From Echinarachnius parma (lineage: Eukaryota > Echinodermata > Echinoidea > Clypeasteroida > Echinarachniidae): a DNA stretch of 64,000 bases. The translations under genes and the position numbers were made by a program. Under the pieces are notes generated by a model that was not told where the DNA came from, did no database searches, and saw only the letters and a program-made list of their open reading frames with translations. The stretch covers positions 1 to 64,000 of the forward strand of contig JBAMJV010009471.1 in assembly GCA_037951105.1 (NCBI GenBank), read 5' to 3'. This document shows, piece by piece, positions 56,488 to 64,000 of the stretch. Positions within the stretch are counted from its first letter, which is position 1, and every line of letters starts with the position of its first letter.

Positions 56488-56697
56488 TTATTTCTGTAAT
56501 TGATGTAAAAATATATATAGACCATATAGTATACCACATACTGCACCCAATACGACGCCATGTTCTCCGCATGTCCATACGTCTACTCCCCTTACCCTCA
56601 TATCGTAATACATGAACAGAAACACAAACGCTATGATTAGAAAGATAATTAGACCGTCCACCTTCGGTCTACCAGCTGCTACTGCTGCTGTTGCTGG

Positions 56698-56728
<31 letters not shown>

Positions 56729-58905
56729 CCTGATGTTGATGCTGTTGTTGCTGATGTTGTTGCTGCTGTTGTTGCTGATGATGTGGGTGGGTTCACAGCC
56801 CCTGAAAATATAAAGCAATGAAACATATGAATAGTTACCGATTTTGATCATTCAAAAGGTAATGTATATGGAATTTTCCTACGCAAAGAATGAATGATAT
56901 TTGTCTGCCAATTGATGGCATTGTTGGTGTGAAATCATGCATTTTATGACAAAAGGTGTGACAACAAATCTTGCACTTTTGTGATTTGTGTTAGCTTATA
57001 CACGAATAACAAGAGAATCACGCATGTTTCTGAACTTTCAAGGACCACTTATTGCATTTCACTCTATGTTCTACTTTTAATAAGCATCACAATTAACAGG
57101 ACATAGCTTCGGCCACTCTAATCCCCAACAATTTCATATTGAAAGGCATATTGTTTCATAAAAATGCATGCTTTTGGAAAATGGTTCCACTAAGAACAAT
57201 GCGGCAGTAGTACTAAATAACATAACAGATTTGTGAATTAGGGCAACTCCATAAAATATGGTTGCCATAGAATTATATTTTTACCATAACAAATGTATTT
57301 TCTGATACAAATTGCAAAAAGAAAGTTGCATATAAGTTTTATATGGCATATTGGGTACATTTTGTATACGAGTAAGCATCTTCATTGAAATTGACCCGAC
57401 ACACACATCTGTTATGTAATTCAGTATTACTTCTGCATTGTGCTCAGTGGAACCATTTTTCAAAAACATGCATTTTTCTGAAACAATAAGCCATTCAAAA
57501 TGAAATTGTTGGGGATAATAGTGGCCAAAGTCATGTCCTGTTTTAATCTCTATTGGAGTTGGCCTAATTCACAAATCTGTTATGTAATTCAGTACTACTG
57601 CTGCCTTGTTCTTAGTGGAACCATTTTTCAAAAACATGATTTTTCCTTGCAATATGAAATTGTTGGGGATTATAGTGGCGCAAGTCGTCCCATTTTAAGT
57701 GTGATGCTTATTAAAAGTAAAACATAGAGTGACATATAATAAATGAAAGTTCAGAAACATGCGTGATTCTCTTGTTATTCGTGTAGAAGCTGGCACAAAT
57801 CCCAAAAGTGCAAGAATTTTGTTCACATATTTTGTCATAGAATGCATGATTTAACACAAACAAAGCCATCAATTGGCAGACACATACCATTCCTTTTTTT
57901 ACGTAAGAAAATTCCATATCCATTACCGTTTGAATGATCAAAATCGGTAAAATACTTTTTGAGACATATGAACAAATGCTAGGGGGACTTATTATTTTAT
58001 GAGTAGTGTATATTGCTCGAAAAATCAGAAGCTATTATATACCTGAAATAGACCCGATGGATAGAAATCAACATGCGGATATATGCGAGGGATCACCGAG
58101 GTGATGCAGCTTTTTAAAATAACAAATTCAAATATAATAGAGAAACTGACCAGAAATATATAATACGATTGAAAAAGAGCAACGAAAATGGCATTCCAAC
58201 CTGACCATGCCACCAGGTAGAGTGGTCAAACCGATCATGCCGATTGGGATGGGATGGAGTGGGGCACTCAAGGTAGTTGTGGAGGAGGTTGGGACACATC
58301 ATTATGTATTTCTTTATTTCTAAAAGGAGTTCCCCCAAATTGTTATTGTTTTATCAACTTATTGGAGACACGTGTCCCCATTGCCCCTACCCCAGCTACG
58401 CCACTGTCTTGGGAAATCATATCAAATTGCTTTGTTTGTATTGTCCCTTGTTTCAATCATGTCGTTATTCATTATTTGATTGTATCAATTTGAAATGCAG
58501 CTGTACAGTGGTTTATTATTTTAACAGAGTGTCCTGTATCAGCATGCTCATAGGACTGTTATCGCACATGACTAGGACCAAGGGGCATAGGTATGTTGCC
58601 TTCTGCTTACCTTTGAACTCATCTGGGAAGTGTATCTCTGCTACACTCGAAAGCCCGGACGTTTTCATAGCTTCGACCATCTCTTTGACCTGGAGTCCAG
58701 ACACCTTGTTATCTCGCCACTCATGTAGCATCCTGAGCGTCCCCTCCGAGTTCTCCTGGTACGCCGCATTGGTCCTCGCGAACCGGTCGATATCAGTAGC
58801 AGAAAACCCCAACTTCCCACCTAAGGCTTTTAGTTGATCCCTTCGTATATCTTTTGCTAGTTTGAGCATGATATTGTCTGCTATGCCGGCGCGTCGTCGC
58901 TCCAT
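56488..58905 (-). CDS. Death-domain protein with Ala/Thr-rich linker and two membrane helices
   Basis: Two minus-strand exons, 58905-58611 and 56801-56488, join at matching phase 1 (AAAG/gtaagc, ttttcag/GG) into 202 aa. Residues about 10-92 form a death domain: amphipathic helices with LKALGGKLGFSATDIDRF and the typical TLRMLHEW (Trp63) of helix 4. Residues about 104-142 are almost only Ala, Thr and Ser, encoded by GCA/ACA trinucleotides. Two hydrophobic segments follow (about 148-164 and 180-197), ending seven residues or fewer from the C-terminus. Death domains mediate homotypic signalling contacts (family knowledge); a cytosolic death domain tethered to a membrane is inferred. An AATAAA lies 24 nt past the stop. 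The intron holds a 1.1-kb palindrome. A skipped exon between the two is possible, and an AG just upstream of the ATG suggests an untranslated 5' exon. Confidence 0.75.
56650..56785 (-). repeat. GCA/ACA trinucleotide tract inside the death-domain protein exon
   Basis: Coding tract of GCA (Ala), ACA (Thr) and TCA (Ser) codons. Length polymorphism is likely. Confidence 0.85.
56835..57950. mobile_element. 1.1-kb palindromic element in the death-domain intron
   Basis: Terminal TTACCGATTTTGATCATTCA pairs with TGAATGATCAAAATCGGTAA. Arms of about 500 bp pair nearly throughout, including AGAATCACGCATGTTTCTGAA with TTCAGAAACATGCGTGATTCT. The right arm has a second internal copy of one segment (57390-57530 against 57560-57695). 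Left end is 33 bp upstream (in minus-strand sense) of exon 2. Confidence 0.85.
58025..58100 (-). repeat. 75-bp repeat with coding-like conservation (copy 2)
   Basis: Minus strand reads TSVIPRIYPHVDFY and ends TATAATAGCTTCTGA, matching 14721-14795. It lies in the intron of the death-domain gene, but its phase does not fit as an exon there. Confidence 0.45.
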
Positions 58906-59239
58906 TATGGTGGGCTAGCTGATGATTACAAGAGACAAGATGAACAAAAATGAAACATATTAAGTAGGCAGTAGAATAACATTAAACTACTGTTTGGTAG
59001 CTATGATGAACTGCAATCGACTGGCAATCTCAAAGCATTGAAATGACTTTCTTGTTAAATCTTAATGACCATTACCATAAATAGGTCTCCAAAAGGATTG
59101 CGATTTGTATTCATAATCCTCGAAAATGAACATTCTACAACAGAAAAATAAGTTCAATTCAGGACTGTCAACCGAAAAATGAGTGGCTAAAGCACGTACA
59201 CCAAATACTTGTCTACCTCCATGACATAGGTGTTACACT

Positions 59240-59602
59240 CAAAGAGATCTAGTAACATTGTTGACATGTGCAAACAGTGATGAATGGTTTATAAAATGTA
59301 TATTTTTGTGATCTGATGTGTCCGCTGGGTATTGTGTGAAAATGTTCAGGTTGAGTGGATGGGATATGGCCGATTTATTAACTAACTCATTGCACTGACT
59401 GTGTTCACAGTTATAACTGTTCAGTGGATACCTACAATCCAAACACTTCAATCGTAAATATCTTTCTAAAGAAAGGGAAATTCGACAAACCGAAACATGT
59501 TCCATGCTTCAATTGGTAATACAAATACAAAGAGATATGAGGAAACAGCTATAGTTCCAAGTTAGATTTTTGGATTTGGACAATGTTGCTAGATCCTTTT
59601 AA
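59240..59602. mobile_element. TTAA MITE family B
   Basis: AAAGAGATCTAGTAACATTG at left; CAATGTTGCTAGATCCTTTTAA at right. Confidence 0.8.
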
Positions 59603-60123
59603 GATCAGTCCCCAGACCTACATTTTGCATGTTCAAAGAAATGTTTATTTTCAAATGTTGCCATCTTTTTCACTTATTCCCATACGTCTCAGTTTTCAAA
59701 CCAACTTTTCTGCAGAGGTTCATTCATAAGGATGATTTACCCTTTTTGTAGTACTTGTACAACGTTGTCAACCCGATAATATTAACGATTGCGATTTGTA
59801 TTACAATGAGCAATGCGTCCAATTATTCCAGCATTATACTTATAATCTATAATGATAATAATAATAATAATAATTTCTCATAAAGTCTCAATGCGAACTT
59901 AATATATGCAAATAAAAGAGAGATGACATCTATGTAATAATAAATAGCGTTATGTTTAAAATATTTAATGGGAAATATATTTCAAATATTAACTATGACA
60001 TTACTGAACTTTGTAACACGTACCGGACTTTGATACTGATTGATTATGAAATAATAATGAATTATTTTTGTATTTATAATATAAACATACAATAACTGAT
60101 ATAAATAGTCTATGTTGATTTTT

Positions 60124-60512
60124 GAAGGGATCTAGTAACTTTGTTGACATGTGCAAAGATTGATGAGTGGTTGTTACAATGTATACTGTTGTTATATAAT
60201 ATGGTATGTCCACTGGGTGTTGTGTGAACATTTCCATGGACGTTATATAGCCGAGTAATGAGCGAACGTAAAAAGGTGATATTCACTGACTCATTGCACA
60301 CAGGTTGTACACGAGTTTCGCTGTCTAGTGGATAATTTAACATCTGAACACTTCAATCGTCAATACCTTTTTAACGAAAGGGAAATTCTAAAAACCGAAA
60401 CCTGTCCCATGCTTTTATTGTTAATACGAATACATCAAGTCAAGGGGGAACCGCTAGAATTCCAATTGGATTTTGAGGATTTTGACAATCTTACTTATAT
60501 AGTCCCTTTAAA
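60124..60512. mobile_element. TTAA MITE family B
   Basis: GAAGGGATCTAGTAACTTTG at left; AGTCCCTTTAA at right, with the shared TGTTGACATGTGCAAA and GAACACTTCAATCGT blocks. Confidence 0.75.
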
Positions 60513-60988
60513 TAAGGAAATCCGTTACTGATTAAACTTTATCTACATCTAACATCTAACCGTTTTTAATATGGATCAATTTGGATAATCAGTTTGTATT
60601 GTTTTTCATAAAATAATAAAGCCTTATTATAAGCAGATTTTTTTCAGAGAAATATCGAGTTTATTTTATCCATTCATTATACAACATGTATGGTTTAGAT
60701 CATGAAACCGTTAATAAATGAATAAATGGATGTAAATCGTACAATTTGTCTCAGGTTTTAAAGCCTATGATCGTTAATAACGATTACGTTATTACGGTTC
60801 CCTTATAATTAAGTATTTTAAATCGACCAACACACGTCATACATAAATTATATTCATGAACGCAATTACCAACATGTTGTTCAACACTAATACATTATTT
60901 GTTATGCTTTCATGTTCAGGCGTGCGAAAACACGTCTATTCCATTAATAAGGCCCTCTAGCGTTCAAAAGTGGTAAGTCTTGTTGTTG

Positions 60989-61435
60989 TTAAAGGGGAAT
61001 TAACCCTTATCTTTTTGACTTACTGGATGTGATGAGAGCATAACTACTATCATTGCTAGTCCCTTATTTCCTCATGAATATTCCCGATTACAAAAATAAT
61101 CAATATTGTATGGACCACTGTCGTCTGCTTTCAATGCCCATAGGAGGCGGCCATTTCTTCCACTACTCGCGGTGAAATGACGTGGCAGGCGGAGAACACA
61201 ATAGCATTATCGTAACCCGCTATTGTGTTCTCCGCCTGACACGTCATTTTACCGCGAGAAGTTGAAGAAATGGCCGCCTCCTGTTGGCATTGAAAGCAGA
61301 CGACAGTGGGCCATAAAATATTGATTATTTTCATTATTGTGAATATTCATGAGGAAATAAGTGACTAGAAATGATAGTAGTTATGCTCTCATCACATCCA
61401 GTAAGTCAAAAGGATAAGGGTTAATTCCCCTTTAA
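60989..61435. mobile_element. 447-bp near-perfect palindrome with TTAA ends (family D)
   Basis: TTAAAGGGGAATTAACCCTT at left; AAGGGTTAATTCCCCTTTAA at right. The arms pair almost completely to a centre near 61208-61222 (AATAGCATTATCG...CGCTATT). Confidence 0.85.
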
Positions 61436-62465
61436 TGTGTGGAATATGCACGTCGTGATTACCGGTGGCCTGAAACACAAAATAGGATTCCTGCCGACAC
61501 AATGTCCAAAGAAGGGTTATTGAAAAAAGATTTTGCATGCCCTCAAACTTTGCTGGATCCTGACCCATATTAAACATGGATTAAATAATTTTTCTGTGCA
61601 CTGGAAAGACAAGATTGTGCCGCAAATGTCGATACCAAATTTATTTGGGCTCAAAAATAAAACATTTTCACAAGTTTGAGTCCAAAGTTGGTGCTAAATC
61701 CTAAAAATTATTAGAATGAGTTACGATAAAGCTGTATGCTGTGTCACGTGACCTTTGCATAAACGTGAATTTTGTCCTGTATTCGCGGAGCTCGAATTGT
61801 TTTGGAGATTCGATGTTGCCCCACCTATTGAAATTGGTGATGGATGTTTGATTTGTTTGTTCTTCACTCGTCTTGAGACTTGACTCTGTCTCTGCTCTTC
61901 GAAAATATTGAATTTGTCGACATTCGACATCCATTGTTTAACCCATACCACGGCATGACTATAGATATATGTATATCCTATATGAACATGGCCCGGGGCC
62001 TAGGTCGGCATTTTTCTCAGTTTGTGTGACTGAGTGTGAGAGACAGTGAGTATACTGTATACACAATTGAAGTTGACTTTTATTGTTACTTGTAGTTGTA
62101 GTTGTAGCACATTATTTCATACTAGTAGTAATCTAATACAACAAAGTCTAGAATGTCTACATTTTATTTATGATCTGTGATGGCTGCTTGATGTTTTATC
62201 TTACTCAATCCGTACAGTTTCCATAGTGCATGATGCAAAATCATTGCACTAACTTTAAAGGAAATGTTGTCTTTAGTTAATAATGAGACTGAGTCAAGCC
62301 ATTTCGTTTTCTTCATTTTTCTGATTGGAATATTCTGACTCGACATACGTGTCTTTAAATTTGGCTCTGCTGTTAAAATACTGACAGTGCATACAATGTT
62401 CAGATTCATGTCGTGTCTAGAATTGTTGAATGTTGATTGTTTTTTTTTTCTTCCCCTCTTTCTTC
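61436..62465. other. No gene seen
   Basis: Short open frames only; no splice-bounded coding signal. Confidence 0.35.
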
Positions 62466-62468
62466 TAG

Positions 62469-62717
62469 CTGTGGCCTGACATTCGCTATCGATTCGGTGG
62501 ATTGGGATGTGATCATGTTGTCGCGGGATCGGTCGCCCTCACCTTACTCCCCGACGGCAGCGGCGCTCCTGATGCGATGCTCCCGCGGGCGTCTGCGGTG
62601 GGCCCAGGCAACAGACATACTGCTGAGCTGACGGGACGGCCGGATCTCCCGGTGTGCTGGTCTGCTGGTGATAGGTGCTTGCTGGCGACCGGCTCGTGGA
62701 TTCAATTAATATACTAA
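62469..62717 (+). CDS. Candidate terminal exon, product unknown
   Basis: After a strong acceptor (tttttttttcttcccctctttcttctag style tract) a GC-rich plus frame reads LWPDIRYRFGGLGCDHVVAG and continues to TAA at 62715-62717. A second plus frame is open over the same stretch, and the minus strand also has an open frame with a donor-like gtaagg. The GC-rich block and the good acceptor suggest an exon or a CpG-rich promoter. I do not recognise any product. Confidence 0.3.
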   Translation: MWPDIRYRFGGLGCDHVVAGSVALTLLPDGSGAPDAMLPRASAVGPGNRHTAELTGRPDLPVCWSAGDRCLLATGSWIQLIY

Positions 62718-63033
62718 CTGGTACACTACAAACTATACTGCGATACTACACATTGATGCAACAGTGATATACGACGAAACACTATATAACGGTATGCAAA
62801 CGATACTAGAAACTGTACTGAAGACTGTCTGGGTTTCAACTCACTAAACAATACATCACCCAGGCCTTATGGTATATACCTTTCCCAAGGCCATTTAGCA
62901 GGCCCGACATACCCCCTTTCCTGGCTCAACTATTAATAGACTTCGAGAAAACATTTAAATCATTGATATTGACAATGATATTGATGCTGTAGTTCTGTAT
63001 AGGGACAAAAAGTGTGAACAAATCATAAAACAT

Positions 63034-63285
63034 TTAAGAATATTGACACGAATTCAGCGTAAGTTGGGAGTTGGCGAGATCTTCATCAAAGTTTGGATGG
63101 TAAACATCAAAAGCGGCGTAATCAGTGGCGAGGCGAGGGATCTCATTGGAGTCGCTGAAGGACGCACTACTATTTGCAACATCATCGTAGGCCAGGTTTC
63201 GGATGTCAGCGACGTGGAAGGGGAAGAGAGCGTCGTCATCCAGGCAGTCATCTTCGAGAAGATGGATGTGGCAAGCGCGACTTTG
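63034..63285 (-). CDS. Candidate terminal exon, acidic, product unknown
   Basis: The minus strand is open for about 84 codons: HIHLLEDDCLDDDALFPFHV, ADIRNLAYDDVANSS, DYAAFDVYHPNFDEDLANS, ending in TAA at 63036-63034. Composition is protein-like and GC is higher than the flanks. An AG lies upstream, but no start codon; the preceding exons could lie outside the window. No family recognised. Confidence 0.4.
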   Translation of the reverse strand, partial: QSRACHIHLLEDDCLDDDALFPFHVADIRNLAYDDVANSSASFSDSNEIPRLATDYAAFDVYHPNFDEDLANSQLTLNSCQYS

Positions 63286-63561
63286 TGGGCGACATCACGC
63301 TTCGCGACAACGACAATATCAGGAAATGGACTCTATTGTCAGCGTACTTATCTTTGGTACGCTGGTATGAAGTCTAACTTCAGGTATGAAGTCTAACTTC
63401 AGGAAGCATAACAATTCAGAGACCCTGAGAAACTGAACAGTGCAAAGTTGCAGATTTCTAGTGCACAGTAGAAACAGTGCTTGTTTTAGCACAGTCATGG
63501 AGTTGGACACATCGTGATTTGAGAAAATGTGTAACACTGAAATGAAAACATGGACACATAT

Positions 63562-64000
63562 ATCTATCTATCTATCTATCTAGCCTATGTCTCTCCACTG
63601 CAGAAGGAAGGCCTCTTCATCACCATTCCATCTTCTTCTATCTTGTGCTAGTCCCATCCATGTAACACCCCAAAATTCTTTGATGTCATCCATCCAACGT
63701 CTACTCTGTCTGCCTCTTCGTCTGGTTTGTGTTATTGGTGACCAGTTAGTTATATTATGTGTCCATCTATTATCTTTACGTCTTGCAAGGTGGCCTGCCC
63801 ATCTCCATTTCTTTGTTTTTATTTCCTGTATGATATCCCTGGCATTGTTTTCTTTCTTAAGTCCTCGTTTCTGACCTTGTCTCTTCTTGTAACTCCTACC
63901 ATAATCCTCTCCATTGCTCTTTCTGTGACTCTAAGCTTCTTGTCCAATTTCTTAGTTGTTGCCCAAGTCTCTGCCCCGTAGGATAGTACCGGAATTATGC
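63562..64000 (-). mobile_element. RTE-like LINE, 3' end (copy 2), runs off the window
   Basis: Same family, strand and GATA tail (63562-63583) as the copy at 6853. The antisense of the plus strand reads the C-terminal reverse-transcriptase block with DNRWTHNITN and EAFLLQW. The two copies are alike enough to align by eye along about 400 bp. It continues beyond the right edge. Confidence 0.85.

Noticed and set aside
58025-58105. Middle exon of the death-domain gene
   Set aside because: It has AG and GT edges, but the phase needed to join the flanking exons runs into a stop.

Overview
The window is animal nuclear DNA: AT-rich, with GT-AG introns, long microsatellites, long G/C homopolymer runs and a very high density of small inverted-repeat transposons. 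No bacterial or organellar features were seen. The domain mix suggests an invertebrate deuterostome, most likely an echinoderm such as a sea urchin: a subtilisin fused to CUB domains, a membrane death-domain protein, a Golgi-type sulfotransferase, a membralin relic, tRNA-derived SINEs and an RTE-like LINE. The phylum is an inference and was not tested by any search.

Layout. 0-7 kb: a decayed, intron-containing copy of membralin (TMEM259), followed by the 3' part of an RTE-like LINE on the minus strand. 7.6-10 kb: a 2.4-kb terminal-inverted-repeat transposon inserted in that LINE at its reverse-transcriptase FADD motif. It is filled with a recurring 14-bp motif. 10.3-13.5 kb: a SINE and a 2.5-kb block of tandem and inverted minisatellite, flanked by a ~190-bp direct repeat. 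13.5-21 kb: gene-poor, with several miniature inverted-repeat elements (MITEs). 21.3-24.1 kb: exons of an unrecognised minus-strand gene, with another candidate exon near 27.0 kb. 25.9-28.8 kb: GAGTCC, CT and CA/TG simple repeats. 30.3-40.1 kb: a complete 11-exon plus-strand gene for a secreted subtilisin-like (S8/proteinase K type) protease of 623 aa with two C-terminal CUB domains. 40.1-41.5 kb: a tandem array seeded from the end of its last exon. 45.2-53.1 kb: a complete 4-exon plus-strand gene for a type II membrane sulfotransferase of 422 aa. 56.5-58.9 kb: a two-exon minus-strand gene model for a death-domain, Ala/Thr-rich linker, two-helix membrane protein of 202 aa. 58.9-64 kb: MITEs, two weak coding candidates, and a second copy of the same LINE at the right edge.

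The genes do not form an operon or an obvious pathway. The protease and sulfotransferase are both predicted to act in the secretory or extracellular space; the death-domain protein is probably a membrane-anchored signalling adaptor. The most unusual pattern is local. In at least two genes (four places) the 3' edge of an exon plus the start of the following intron or flank has been duplicated in tandem (period roughly 115-310 bp), leaving fossil exon ends. MITEs also sit directly against splice sites in two genes. At least four palindromic MITE families share TTAA ends. All gene models were made by eye from splice consensus and reading frame; there is no transcript support.
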